Assembly (NCBI RefSeq): GCF_037113525.1
Contig: NZ_CP146963.1
Location: 1,922,001-1,986,000, forward strand
DNA: 64,000 nucleotides
Reading direction: 5' to 3'
From: Butyrivibrio fibrisolvens
GTDB lineage: Bacteria > Bacillota > Clostridia > Lachnospirales > Lachnospiraceae
In this document: positions 52,923-61,558 of the stretch, piece by piece
Layout of the letters: each line of letters starts with the position of its first letter
Numbering within the stretch: the first letter of the stretch is position 1
The notes under the pieces: generated by a model
The model's input: the letters and a program-made list of their open reading frames with translations, nothing else
What the model was told of the DNA's origin: nothing
Database searches by the model: none
Position numbers and translations under genes: made by a program

Positions 52923-53840
52923 ATGTCCGAAGAATTCAACCCCTCAGTAGAATATGAGCAGAAAGGTTATCTTAACTGCGATTTCCGCCTTTTTCACATA
53001 GATGAATCCAAGGCTATAGATACGCCCTGGCACTATCATGATTTTGACAAGATAGTTTTTTTCCTAAGAGGTGATGTTCAGTATGCGGTTGAAGGCCGTG
53101 AATATGAACTTCGTCCCTATGATATCGTAATTGTTCCCCATCACAGTATTCATAAGGTTACAGCTTCCGCTAAGGAAGGCTATGAGCGTTACGTGCTTTA
53201 TGTTAAGCCCGAAACGCTTGTTCGTCTTGGTAAAACTCAGGAAGTTACTGTCCATGAGGGCAAAAAGCTTTCCGGAAAAACAAAGGATCATGACCTTGAT
53301 CTTTGTTTTAATATGACTTCAAAGACCAAGACTAATCTGGTTCATTTTGATGCGGGTATCACATCTGAGCTTATGGACAAGTTCAGGACTTTGGAAGATG
53401 TTATCAGATCAGAAGAGGATCTTTACTGCGCGGGGCTTCGCATTCACGTAAGTCTCATTCAGCTCCTTATCGGGCTTAATGAAGCCTGCTTCAAGCACCC
53501 TGATGCATTTATGGAAAAGGCCAGATACAATCGCAAGGTCATAGACATAATCGATTACATTATGGAGCATCTTGGAGATGATCTGTCCATAGACAAGATT
53601 TCTGACGAGTTCTATATAAGCAAGTATCACATGATGCGTATCTTTAAGGCTGAGACCGGCTACAGTGTCCATCAGTACATTATGGAAAAAAGGATCCTGC
53701 GTGCAAGAGATCTGATCATCGCAGGAGAACCGGCCATGTCAGCTTCTATCGAATCGGGATTCCACGATTACTCATCCTTTTGTAAGGCATTTCGCAAGGC
53801 TACAGGGAAATTGCCGTCTGACTATGTTGCAAATATCTGA
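52923..53840 (+). CDS. AraC-family regulator with cupin sensor domain
   Basis: About 305 residues. N-terminal cupin-like fold (~25-110) with DTPWHYHDFDKIVFFLRG and VPHHSIHKV; C-terminal pair of helix-turn-helix motifs (~205-300): LSIDKISDEFYISKYHMMRI and ESGFHDYSSFCKAFRKATG. ATG 52923 is better spaced from AGGATGG than ATG 52914. It starts two bases after the GH25 stop, so it may regulate wall or sugar genes with it, but the ligand is unknown. Confidence 0.85.
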   Translation: MSEEFNPSVEYEQKGYLNCDFRLFHIDESKAIDTPWHYHDFDKIVFFLRGDVQYAVEGREYELRPYDIVIVPHHSIHKVTASAKEGYERYVLYVKPETLVRLGKTQEVTVHEGKKLSGKTKDHDLDLCFNMTSKTKTNLVHFDAGITSELMDKFRTLEDVIRSEEDLYCAGLRIHVSLIQLLIGLNEACFKHPDAFMEKARYNRKVIDIIDYIMEHLGDDLSIDKISDEFYISKYHMMRIFKAETGYSVHQYIMEKRILRARDLIIAGEPAMSASIESGFHDYSSFCKAFRKATGKLPSDYVANI

Positions 53841-53911
53841 TAAGCGCTACGCGGTAAGGTATAAGCAAGGGCACTAATATTGGATTTTGTTAAGGGGTCA
53901 AGAAAAAATAC

Positions 53912-53940
53912 TTGACACACATCCCTTGCTCATGTATTAT
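53912..53940 (+). promoter_or_regulatory. Promoter of ylxM-ffh-rpsP
   Basis: TTGACA (53912-53917), 17-base spacer, TATTAT (53935-53940), about 70 bases before ylxM. Confidence 0.82.
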
Positions 53941-54015
53941 AGTCAAGGCGCATATTTTATGTGCGCATTTTGTGCATTTAAAATAGACTGTAAGATGTGT
54001 GACTGAGGTGTTTAC

Positions 54016-54366
54016 ATGAGCGAGGTCGGCAAGATCATCGAACAGGGCATGCTGTATGATTTCTATGGAGATCTGCTTACTGCCCATCAGAAAGAAATAT
54101 ACGAAGATCTGGTCTATAATGACATGTCGCTTAATGAGATCGCCGCAGAATACGGCATCAGCAAGCAGGGTGTGCATGATCTGATAAAGAGATGTACACA
54201 GACAATGCAGGGATATGAAGACAAGCTTCATATGATCTCAAGATTTAATGCCATAAGAGCAGATGCACAGAAGATGAAAAACATAATTGATAATACTGAC
54301 GAAGAATTCCCTGACAGGAAGGAGATCATCAGATTATCCGACCACATAATAGAGGAACTTATCTAA
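54016..54366 (+). CDS. ylxM: YlxM-family helix-turn-helix protein
   Basis: 116 residues. Sigma-70-region-4-like HTH: HQKEIYEDLVYNDMSLNEIA, then EYGISKQGVHDLIKR. YlxM accompanies ffh in most Firmicutes and modulates the SRP pathway. GACTGAGGTGTTTAC precedes ATG. One-base overlap with ffh. Confidence 0.9.
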   Translation: MSEVGKIIEQGMLYDFYGDLLTAHQKEIYEDLVYNDMSLNEIAAEYGISKQGVHDLIKRCTQTMQGYEDKLHMISRFNAIRADAQKMKNIIDNTDEEFPDRKEIIRLSDHIIEELI

Positions 54367-55745
54367 TGGCTTTTGAAAGCTTATCTGATAAACTACAAAA
54401 TGTATTTAAGAAACTTCGCGGCAAAGGTCGTCTCACTGAAGAAGACGTTAAGATAGCCCTTAAAGAGGTTAAGATGGCTCTTCTTGAAGCTGATGTTAGC
54501 TTTAAGGTTGTAAAGCAGTTCATAGCTGCTGTACAGGAGAGAGCAGTCGGCGAAGATGTTATGAACGGCCTTAATCCTGGCCAGATGGTCATCAAGATCG
54601 TTAACGAAGAGATGATCAGCCTTATGGGTTCTGAAACAACTGAGATTCAGTTCAAACCCGGTAAGGAGATAACTGTTATCATGATGGCAGGTCTTCAGGG
54701 TGCAGGTAAGACAACTACCGCAGCCAAGATAGCAGGCAAGCTCAAATCAAGGGGTAAATTCCCATTGCTTGTAGCCTGCGATATATATCGTCCTGCAGCT
54801 ATCGAACAGTTACGTGTTAATGCCCAGAAGCAGGTGGTTGACTTCTATGAAGAAGGAACTAACGTATCACCTGTTGATATAGCAAAGCATGCCATTGACT
54901 ATGCATCAAAGAACAACAAGAACGTTGTAATCCTTGATACAGCCGGACGTCTCCAGATTGATGAGGACATGATGAATGAGCTCATCAATATCAAGAAGGA
55001 AGTCGATGTATTCCAGACTATCCTTGTTGTAGACGCCATGACCGGTCAGGAAGCTGTTAATGTAGCTTCCGAGTTCAATGAGAAGGTCGGAGTAGATGGC
55101 ATAATCCTTTCTAAGCTTGATGGTGATACCAGAGGCGGTGCTGCACTTTCAACAAGAGCAGTTACAGGCAAGCCTATCCTCTACGTAGGTATGGGCGAGA
55201 AGCTCTCAGATCTTGAGCAGTTCTATCCTGACCGTATGGCTAACCGAATCCTGGGAATGGGAGATGTGCTCACTCTTATTGATAAGGCTGTTGAAGCCAA
55301 TCAGGAGATGGACATCGCTGCAGAAGCAGACATGGCCGCACGTCTCAAGAAAGGTAAGTTCGATTTCGAGATGTATCTCGAGAGCATGAAGCAGATGCGT
55401 AAGCTTGGCGGACTTGGAAGTATTCTTTCAATGCTTCCCGGTGGCAACAAAATAAGCTCTGATCAGCTCCCTGATGAAAAAGAACTTGCAAGAATGGAAG
55501 CAATCGTGCTTTCAATGACACCTGAGGAAAGACGTAATCCTAAGCTCATGAGCCCTTCAAGAAAGAAGAGAATTGCTGATGGCTCAGGTAACGATATAGC
55601 AGTTGTTAACAGATTCATCAAGAACTTTGAGCAGTCTCAGAAAGTCATGAAGCAGCTTGGCGGAATGAAAAAGGGCAAGCACGGCGGATTTGGCAACATG
55701 ATGAACATGGGCAGAATGCTCGGTGGTAACAATAAATTCTTCTAA
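54366..55745 (+). CDS. ffh: Signal recognition particle protein Ffh
   Basis: 459 residues. N domain, G domain (G1 GLQGAGKTTTAAKIAGKL, DIYRPAAIEQLRVN, DTAGRLQIDEDMM, SKLDGDTRGGAA) and methionine-rich M domain (~300-459) with ESMKQMRKLGGLGSILSMLP and SRKKRIADGSG, ending in a Met/Gly/Asn tail. Binds SRP RNA and signal sequences. Start overlaps ylxM by one base. Confidence 0.96.
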   Translation: MAFESLSDKLQNVFKKLRGKGRLTEEDVKIALKEVKMALLEADVSFKVVKQFIAAVQERAVGEDVMNGLNPGQMVIKIVNEEMISLMGSETTEIQFKPGKEITVIMMAGLQGAGKTTTAAKIAGKLKSRGKFPLLVACDIYRPAAIEQLRVNAQKQVVDFYEEGTNVSPVDIAKHAIDYASKNNKNVVILDTAGRLQIDEDMMNELINIKKEVDVFQTILVVDAMTGQEAVNVASEFNEKVGVDGIILSKLDGDTRGGAALSTRAVTGKPILYVGMGEKLSDLEQFYPDRMANRILGMGDVLTLIDKAVEANQEMDIAAEADMAARLKKGKFDFEMYLESMKQMRKLGGLGSILSMLPGGNKISSDQLPDEKELARMEAIVLSMTPEERRNPKLMSPSRKKRIADGSGNDIAVVNRFIKNFEQSQKVMKQLGGMKKGKHGGFGNMMNMGRMLGGNNKFF

Positions 55746-55840
55746 AGAATTTATACATAACAAGTTTGAAACAGCCTATAATAGACTGATTTTCATATAA
55801 TAACTATTTTTTATTTTTTATCTAATGGAGGATATTAGAA

Positions 55841-56089
55841 ATGGCAGTAAAGATCAGATTAAAGAGAATTGGTAAGAAGAAGACACCTTTCTACAGAATC
55901 ATCGTAAGTGATGCAAAGGCTCCTGTACAGGGTAAGTTCGTTGATGAGATCGGAACATACGATCCTAACACAAATCCTGGAACAGTTAAGGTAGACGCTG
56001 AAAAGGCTCAGAAGTGGCTTGCTAATGGTGCTCAGCCTACAGATACAGTAGCTAAGATCTTCAAGATGGCAGGCGTTCACAAGAACTAA
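55841..56089 (+). CDS. rpsP: Ribosomal protein S16
   Basis: 82 residues, starting MAVKIRLKRIGKKKTPFYRI, with SDAKAPVQGKFVDEIGTYDP. TGGAGGATATTAGA precedes ATG. Follows ffh as in other Firmicutes. Confidence 0.96.
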   Translation: MAVKIRLKRIGKKKTPFYRIIVSDAKAPVQGKFVDEIGTYDPNTNPGTVKVDAEKAQKWLANGAQPTDTVAKIFKMAGVHKN

Positions 56090-56147
56090 TCCAAATTTGA
56101 AGTTCCTAATGCTTTAAAGACAACGATAGCCGGAGGTGGACATCACT

Positions 56148-56375
56148 ATGAAAGAATTAGTCGAGGTAATCGCAAAGGCTTTAGTCGATAATCCGGGAGA
56201 AGTTGTTGTTACCGAGAAGGACGACGGCCGTAACATCACTATTGAGTTACACGTTGCTGCTTCTGATATGGGTAAAGTAATTGGTAAGCAGGGTAGAATA
56301 GCAAAAGCAATCCGCTCTGTTGTGAAGGCAGCATCTACACGCGAAGATAAGCACGTAGACGTTGAAATTGTCTGA
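56148..56375 (+). CDS. khpA: KH-domain RNA-binding protein KhpA
   Basis: 75 residues, a single KH domain with the GKQGR loop (GKVIGKQGRIAKAIRSVV). KhpA, with KhpB, binds many RNAs and affects cell-size control in Firmicutes. GGAGGTG is 9 bases before ATG 56148. A terminator follows, separating it from trmD. Confidence 0.92.
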   Translation: MKELVEVIAKALVDNPGEVVVTEKDDGRNITIELHVAASDMGKVIGKQGRIAKAIRSVVKAASTREDKHVDVEIV

Positions 56376-56417
56376 CAGTATAACCATTTACAGCTTCCGG
56401 GAGCTAAATGAATTTGC

Positions 56418-56459
56418 CTTCCCACAGACTTAAGGTTTAAGTCTGTGGGAAGATTTTAT
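56418..56459 (+). terminator. Terminator after khpA
   Basis: Perfect 16-bp stem CTTCCCACAGACTTAA/TTAAGTCTGTGGGAAG with a 3-base loop and T-rich tail. Very strong, so trmD-rimM probably has separate or read-through expression. Confidence 0.93.
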
Positions 56460-56494
56460 TTTTTTAGAAAATATGATTTTTGAATGAGGTGACA

Positions 56495-57322
56495 ATGGAT
56501 TTCCATGTTATGACTCTTTTTCCGGAGATGGTCTCACAGGGCCTTTCTACCAGTATTCTTGGAAGGGCTATGAGTAAGAATCTTATATCTCTTGAGTGTA
56601 TCAACATAAGAGATTATTCCGCAGATCAAAAACATCACAAGGTTGATGATTATACATATGGCGGCGGTGCAGGAATGCTCATGCAGGCTCAGCCTGTCTA
56701 TGACTGTTACAAAAGCCTCGAAAGCCGCATCGATTCATCTCACACAAAGCGCGTCATATATGTAACCCCTCAGGGTAAGGTGTTTAACCAGCAGCTGGCA
56801 GCTGAGTTTGCCCAGGCTGATGACCTTATTTTTCTGTGTGGTCACTATGAAGGCATTGATGAGAGAGTTCTTGAAGAGATAGTTACCGACTATGTTTCTA
56901 TAGGTGATTATGTCCTTACAGGAGGCGAGCTTCCGGCTATGGTCATGATAGATACCATATCAAGACTTGTTCCCGGAGTTCTTAATAATGACATCTCGGC
57001 AGAGACAGAATCTTTTACCGATGGTCTTCTTGAGTACCCCCAGTATTCAAGACCTGAAGAGTGGATGGGCAAAAAAGTTCCGCCGATCCTTTTGTCAGGA
57101 GATCACAAAAAGGTAGATGAGTGGCGTCTTCAGATGTCACTTGAAAGAACTAAGGAAAGACGTCCTGAGCTCTATGAAGCCTGGATGGCGGCGCATCCAC
57201 CCAAGCCGCCCAAGAAGCGCAGAAGGCGCAGGAAAAGCAGTGCGGGTGAAAATGAGATAATTACTGAAAACAGCACTGCACAAGAGAATTCCAATAATAC
57301 AGAAAACACAGACAATTCTTGA
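56495..57322 (+). CDS. trmD: tRNA (guanine-N1)-methyltransferase with unusual basic/acidic tail
   Basis: Methylates G37 of tRNAs. About 275 residues. Knot-fold motifs: MTLFPEMVSQGLSTSILGRA, YGGGAGMLMQAQPVYD, LCGHYEGIDERV, SIGDYVLTGGELPAMV. TGAGGTGAC precedes ATG 56495. After the normal end near residue ~235, a tail begins PPKPPKKRRRRRKSS and then becomes rich in E, N and T, unlike standard TrmD. Here trmD precedes rimM, the reverse of the usual order. Confidence 0.94.
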   Translation: MDFHVMTLFPEMVSQGLSTSILGRAMSKNLISLECINIRDYSADQKHHKVDDYTYGGGAGMLMQAQPVYDCYKSLESRIDSSHTKRVIYVTPQGKVFNQQLAAEFAQADDLIFLCGHYEGIDERVLEEIVTDYVSIGDYVLTGGELPAMVMIDTISRLVPGVLNNDISAETESFTDGLLEYPQYSRPEEWMGKKVPPILLSGDHKKVDEWRLQMSLERTKERRPELYEAWMAAHPPKPPKKRRRRRKSSAGENEIITENSTAQENSNNTENTDNS

Positions 57323-57339
57323 TCAAAAAAGGAGAAGAC

Positions 57340-57858
57340 ATGCCATATACACAGAAATTTCAGGTTGGTGTAATTGCATCTACACACGGAATACGTGGCG
57401 AAGTAAACGTTTTTCCGACAACAGATGATCCTAAACGTTTTAAACTTTTAAAAGAAGTTACTATGGAAAGCGAGCGTGAGGGAGCTGTTCTTCTTCATGT
57501 TCAGAGTGTCAGATTTTTCAAAAAGTTTGTTATCGTTAAGTTCAAAGAATTTGATGATATCAACCAGGTTGAGAGATTCCGAGGCAATATACTGACAGTC
57601 CCAAGAGAGCAGGCAGTTAAGCTTGAAGAGGGTGAATATTATATTCAGGATCTTATTGGAATCGATATCGTTGATGAAGATGACAATAAGCTTGGTAAGC
57701 TCGTAGATGTCATTCAGACAGGTGCTAATGACGTATATGAGATGGAGAGAGCAGATGGCGGCCCAAACGTCCTTATACCCGCTATCAAGCAGTGTATCCT
57801 TGATGTAAATCTTGATACCAATATCATGAAGATCCACGTTATGGATGGACTTATGTAA
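57340..57858 (+). CDS. rimM: Ribosome maturation factor RimM
   Basis: 172 residues. Helps mature the 30S head. N-terminal VGVIASTHGIRGEVNVFPTTDD and C-terminal PRC-barrel region (YYIQDLIGIDIVDED, GANDVYEM, LIPAIKQCILDVNL). AAAGGAGAAGAC precedes ATG 57340, 18 bases after the trmD stop. Confidence 0.93.
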   Translation: MPYTQKFQVGVIASTHGIRGEVNVFPTTDDPKRFKLLKEVTMESEREGAVLLHVQSVRFFKKFVIVKFKEFDDINQVERFRGNILTVPREQAVKLEEGEYYIQDLIGIDIVDEDDNKLGKLVDVIQTGANDVYEMERADGGPNVLIPAIKQCILDVNLDTNIMKIHVMDGLM

Positions 57859-57870
57859 GAGCAATAGGCC

Positions 57871-58042
57871 GCTTTCCGGACATGGCAAATAAAATCAACG
57901 TCTCATGTGAAAATGACCTTGATTTTTCTAAGTGTCTTATCCACTTCCGTAAACACGCTGTACTCACGTTCCTAAGACACTAAGAAAAATCAAGAACATT
58001 TTCAAAATCGACTTTTGATTTTATTTGCCATGTCCGGAAAGC
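57871..58042 (+). repeat. Palindromic element C3, after rimM
   Basis: 172 bp with a perfect 28-bp terminal inverted repeat (57871-57898, 58015-58042). Shares CTCATGTGAAAA, TCTAAGTGTCTTATCC, CCTAAGACACTAAGA and TTTTCAAAATCGACTT with C2; the outer stem is unrelated in sequence. Confidence 0.88.
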
Positions 58043-58128
58043 TACGTTATTGAAAGCTCTAAGCATTTTGGACTTAAGAAAATGAGGCTTTATGCCGATA
58101 GTCTTTAAGGCTTGGTTTCGTTTTTTGC

Positions 58129-58143
58129 GTACATATAGTGTAC
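58129..58143 (+). promoter_or_regulatory. Possible operator upstream of uridine phosphorylase
   Basis: GTACATATAGTGTAC is an imperfect palindrome lying just before a TACTAT (58150-58155) that may be a -10. Low certainty. Confidence 0.35.
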
Positions 58144-58180
58144 AGTTAATACTATTTTTATCATATTTCAGGAGGCTATG

Positions 58181-58960
58181 ATGATTGATTATACCGAAGG
58201 TTCAGGACTGCAGTATCATATTGGCGTTAGTTCTGAGATGGTAGGCGAGTATGTTATTCTTCCGGGTGATCCGGGACGTTGCGAGAAGATCGCAGCTTAT
58301 TTTGAAGATGCTAAGAAAGTCGGACAGAATCGCGAATTTACAACTTATACAGGAATGCTTGCCGGTCGCAAGGTAAGCGTAACATCAACTGGTATCGGTG
58401 GCCCTTCTGCAGCTATCTGCATGGAAGAGCTTGCCAGATGCGGAGTTAAGACATTTATCAGAGTTGGTACATGCGGCGGTATGCAGACAAATGTTCTTGG
58501 CGGTGACCTTATAATTGCAAGCGGCGCCGTAAGAATGGAAGGAACAAGTAAGGAATATGCTCCTATTGAGTTCCCTGCTGTTGCTGATTTTGATGTAACA
58601 AGAGCCCTTGTAGATGCAGCAGAAGCTAAAGAGTATCCTTATCACGTAGGCGTTGTAGAATGTAAGGATTCCTTCTATGGCCAGCATGAGCCTGAGAAGA
58701 AGCCTGTTTCTTACGAGCTTGAGAATAAATGGAAAGCATGGATGAGATGCGGCGTACTGGCTTCTGAGATGGAGTCTGCAGCTTTATATACAGTTGCACC
58801 TACACTTAAGGTTAAGTGTGGTACGATCCTCCTTACAGTAGCTAACCAGGAGCGTGCTAAGCTTGGTCTTCCTAATCCTCAGGTACACGATACAGGCAAG
58901 GCTATCGAGATAGCTGTAGATGCTATCAAGCGCCTTATTGAGAGTGAGGAAAAGAAATAA
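58181..58960 (+). CDS. udp: Uridine phosphorylase (nucleoside phosphorylase family)
   Basis: 259 residues. Splits uridine with phosphate to uracil and ribose 1-phosphate. VILPGDPGRCEKIA, TSTGIGGPSAAI, FIRVGTCGGMQ and ASEMESAALYTVA mark the NP-I family; length and the E-M-E-S motif fit Udp. Purine phosphorylase activity cannot be fully excluded. GGAGG spacing favours the second of two adjacent ATGs (58181 over 58178). Single-gene unit. Confidence 0.87.
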   Translation: MIDYTEGSGLQYHIGVSSEMVGEYVILPGDPGRCEKIAAYFEDAKKVGQNREFTTYTGMLAGRKVSVTSTGIGGPSAAICMEELARCGVKTFIRVGTCGGMQTNVLGGDLIIASGAVRMEGTSKEYAPIEFPAVADFDVTRALVDAAEAKEYPYHVGVVECKDSFYGQHEPEKKPVSYELENKWKAWMRCGVLASEMESAALYTVAPTLKVKCGTILLTVANQERAKLGLPNPQVHDTGKAIEIAVDAIKRLIESEEKK

Positions 58961-58982
58961 GTCAAAAAACATAAACGATATC

Positions 58983-59012
58983 TTGACTATACGACATCTT
59001 TTATGTTATTAT
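58983..59012 (+). promoter_or_regulatory. Promoter of rplS, with L19 leader
   Basis: TTGACT (58983-58988) and TATTAT (59007-59012), spacer 18. The ~90-base leader that follows (GACGGTCC, then a hairpin around TTTACC-GAG-GGTAA, then GAACGTCC) could be an L19 autoregulatory leader; that is inference. Confidence 0.6.
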
Positions 59013-59108
59013 ACTTAAGTTGCAATAAATAGACGGTCCTCTGTTGCTGGTTTACCGAGGGTAAGCAGACATGGCATTATAGAACGTCCATTATAAGGAG
59101 ATACAAAG

Positions 59109-59450
59109 ATGACAATTATTGAAGAACTCGAGAAAGAGCAGCTGAATGCTAACGCACCTAAATTCGAAACTGGTGATACTATTAAGGTATACGCTAAGAT
59201 CGTTGAAGGTGAGCGTACAAGAACACAGGTTTTCGAAGGAACTGTTAAGAAGATCCAGGGTGGTTCAAACCGCGCTACATTCACAGTTCGTAAGATTGCT
59301 TACGGCGTAGGCGTTGAGAAGACATGGCCTCTTCACTCTCCACTTGTTGAGAAGGTTGAAGTTGTTCGTAAGGGTAAAGTTAGACGTGCTAAGCTTAACT
59401 ACCTTGTTGGACTTACAGGCAAAAAGGCTAAGGTTAAGGAAGCTAAATAA
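59109..59450 (+). CDS. rplS: Ribosomal protein L19
   Basis: 113 residues, at the 30S-50S interface. FETGDTIKVYAKIVEGERTR, VFEGTVKKIQGG, VRKIAYGVGVEKTWPLHSP and RRAKLNYL are diagnostic. ATAAGGAGATACAAAG precedes ATG. Followed by a strong terminator. Confidence 0.96.
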   Translation: MTIIEELEKEQLNANAPKFETGDTIKVYAKIVEGERTRTQVFEGTVKKIQGGSNRATFTVRKIAYGVGVEKTWPLHSPLVEKVEVVRKGKVRRAKLNYLVGLTGKKAKVKEAK

Positions 59451-59477
59451 TCTTTTCTTGATTGTCGAAAACACAGG

Positions 59478-59514
59478 CAGCCACAATCGCATTCGCGATT
59501 GTGGCTGTTTTTTT
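59478..59514 (+). terminator. Terminator after rplS
   Basis: Perfect 13-bp stem CAGCCACAATCGC/GCGATTGTGGCTG, ATTC loop and seven T. Confidence 0.96.
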
Positions 59515-59521
59515 GATTATG

Positions 59522-59823
59522 GCTGAAGCTTCGTGCTTATAAAATTGAATAAGGCTTTGCCTATTCCTGAGGCTGGCCGTTAATAAATGATTTGGGGGTC
59601 GTGAAAATCATATAAAATTCAAGGCATGATATCTGGAATAAATATATTCCGGGATTCACAAACTCGCTTCGCTCAAACAGGTGAATCCCAAGCAGAATAT
59701 ATTCATTCCATCTATCAAGCTCTTGAATTTAATATGATTTTCAAAGACCCCCAAATCATTTATTAACGGCCAGCCTCAGGAATATGTAAGTTATTGGATG
59801 TTTTATAAGTGCGAAGCTTCAGC
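59522..59823 (+). repeat. Large palindromic element B3
   Basis: 302 bp. Outer arms GCTGAAGCTTCG... (59522-59544) and 59801-59823 pair with two mismatches. Then a perfect 39-bp stem (59562-59600, 59746-59784) starting TATTCCTGAGGCTGGCC, the conserved inner arms, and the tip AACTCGCTTCGCTCAAACA between GGGATTCAC and GTGAATCCC. Stem bases differ from B1/B2 with pairing kept. The rest of the gap to 60175 is very AT-rich, with an (ATT)n run near 59880, and nothing else recognised. Confidence 0.88.
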
Positions 59824-60175
59824 TGTTAAGAAAATGTAATAAATGTGAAAAAGATAATCAAAAAAAGCTTGCATTCGTCAATTATTATTATTATTATTTA
59901 TGGTTTTATCGTTTGTAAGGAAAAAGGGGATTTTCTTACGGGGATGTTTAGGATAAACATCAATAGCTTTAATTGTGGGAGTTGAAAAAAGTTTGCAGGG
60001 AACATTTTATTCTTGCTGTATTCACAGCATATAAATCTCACAGTAAAAAAGTAACTATACGATATCTATAAATTATCAGGTAATAGTATTTGCTAAGGTA
60101 TTATATTCAGCTATTCTGATGGCGTATAGATAACGTTTGTATAGTAATTTAAAAAACTAGATTTTGGAGGCTTGT

Positions 60176-61033
60176 ATGAAGAAAAAAATTATTGCATTAC
60201 TTTTGGTTACAGCGACTCTTGTATCAGCCTGTGGTGCAGAGGAGGAAACATCAAAAGAAGATATTGAGATTAACGAGACAGAAGAAACACCAAAGGCTGA
60301 TTCTGTTTCTACAACTGATGACGAAGAGGTAGCTAAAACAGATGGAGAAGAAACTGCAACAAGTGGAGATGCAACTACTACAGATGGAAATATGGCTACA
60401 GGTGGCGCACTTGCAGTAAACGATACAGGGAAAACATATGAAGAGGCATCTGTAACAATAGAACAAAGTGATGTTAATAGTAATTTATGGATAATTACAA
60501 ATAAATCGTCAGCTACATATCGTGTGATTACTGGTGGTTCGCAAGATCCTGATGGATTTTGGCCAAGGGATAGTTATTTTGCGCCAGGTGAAGTTCTATA
60601 TTATTTTACATCGCCAGATGAAGCTGAAAATGTTAATGATTTATTTTTGTTTGCAGAAGATGACATAAGTAATATGGGAGAAGATTATGATACTCAGTGT
60701 TCGGTTGTAACCATTTCATATGATTCATCTAAATATGATGAGTCAGCAATATATGAACGTGGTTATGCCCTTTATTCGCTAGATGATGTTTGGGATAAGT
60801 ATAAATTAGACGTATGTTATCCGAATATGGAATCGGTAAAAGATTATACACATGTTATTTATTTTAGACTTTTCGATGCAGATGGAAATGTAATTTATGA
60901 ACCTGCCGATTTGGAACAATTTAAAGACTTGGCAAATAGAGAATACTTTGATATATGGGAAGGCCTGTTGGCAGATCCATCTATCATTTCAAATTGGGAC
61001 CATGCAGAATTCTATATAACAACGCGAACTTAA
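60176..61033 (+). CDS. Hypothetical lipoprotein
   Basis: 285 residues. Lipoprotein signal peptide with lipobox VSAC (Cys19), then a ~70-residue acidic, threonine-rich linker, then a domain (~85-285) with no recognised family (LWIITNKSSATYRVITGGSQ, WPRDSYFAPGEVLYYF). It is probably an extracellular lipid-anchored protein. TGGAGGCTTGT precedes ATG 60176. Base composition and codon use are more AT-rich than the surrounding core genes, suggesting later arrival in this otherwise conserved cluster. No function proposed. Confidence 0.7.
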   Translation: MKKKIIALLLVTATLVSACGAEEETSKEDIEINETEETPKADSVSTTDDEEVAKTDGEETATSGDATTTDGNMATGGALAVNDTGKTYEEASVTIEQSDVNSNLWIITNKSSATYRVITGGSQDPDGFWPRDSYFAPGEVLYYFTSPDEAENVNDLFLFAEDDISNMGEDYDTQCSVVTISYDSSKYDESAIYERGYALYSLDDVWDKYKLDVCYPNMESVKDYTHVIYFRLFDADGNVIYEPADLEQFKDLANREYFDIWEGLLADPSIISNWDHAEFYITTRT

Positions 61034-61053
61034 TATTTGATTTTATATTTTTA

Positions 61054-61080
61054 CCCTCTCTTTTGTGGCAAAAGAGAGGG
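61054..61080 (+). terminator. Hairpin after the lipoprotein gene
   Basis: Perfect 12-bp stem CCCTCTCTTTTG/CAAAAGAGAGGG with a 3-base loop; no T run follows, so termination efficiency is uncertain. Confidence 0.6.
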
Positions 61081-61228
61081 ATTGTTGTGCTATAGTATAA
61101 CAAAAGTAAAATTTCTATGATGGTTATAATTGTATATGTATATTTGGTTTGTTTCGTAAAATGTCTGGATTTAGCATTTGATTTATTGTTTATTACTGCA
61201 TCAAATATTTAATGCTCAGCATATAGGA

Positions 61229-61321
61229 ATGCTTCACCCATATCAAGTATTTATTGATTCGCCAGATACCGCTGAGATCATAGAGGTATATAACTATGAA
61301 TGGACAGATGAAGAACTTTAA
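61229..61321 (+). CDS. Possible tiny ORF or gene remnant overlapping the next small gene
   Basis: 30 codons, MLHPYQVFIDSPDTAEIIEV then YNYEWTDEEL, open in frame back to 61175 without a start. It overlaps the next gene by 26 bases. The sequence looks like the C-terminal end of a real protein, so it may be a remnant. No ribosome site is convincing. Confidence 0.3.
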   Translation: MLHPYQVFIDSPDTAEIIEVYNYEWTDEEL

Positions 61322-61490
61322 TAATTATTATAAACAACTAGAAACTATGGATTTAAATCCTGTTTCAGCAAAAGACTTGCCGCATGTAAAAGTGGATATT
61401 AGAGGTGCTATAGCTTATGCAAAGAAATTAGGCAAGCAGGTGTTTGAAATGACGGATGAAGAAAAGCGAAGGTTTATGCGCACATATTAA
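61296..61490 (+). CDS. Small hypothetical protein, antitoxin-like
   Basis: 64 residues, basic, helical: VKVDIRGAIAYAKKLGKQVF followed by EMTDEEKRRFMRTY. Similar short proteins ending in a D-E-E-K-x-x-F motif are often found next to toxin genes in Clostridia, but this recollection is not a firm family match. AGAGGTATATAACT precedes ATG. It is followed by a terminator. A partner, if any, would be the broken-looking ORF just upstream. Confidence 0.5.
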   Translation: MNGQMKNFNNYYKQLETMDLNPVSAKDLPHVKVDIRGAIAYAKKLGKQVFEMTDEEKRRFMRTY

Positions 61491-61513
61491 GTATTTAGAT
61501 ACAAGATAAAATA

Positions 61514-61558
61514 AAAAAGTGTTTCTATGACGGATCATCATAGAAGCGCTTTTTTTTC
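61514..61558 (+). terminator. Terminator after the small gene
   Basis: AAAAAGTGTTTCTATGA/TCATAGAAGCGCTTTTT stem with a 7-base loop and eight T. Confidence 0.9.
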
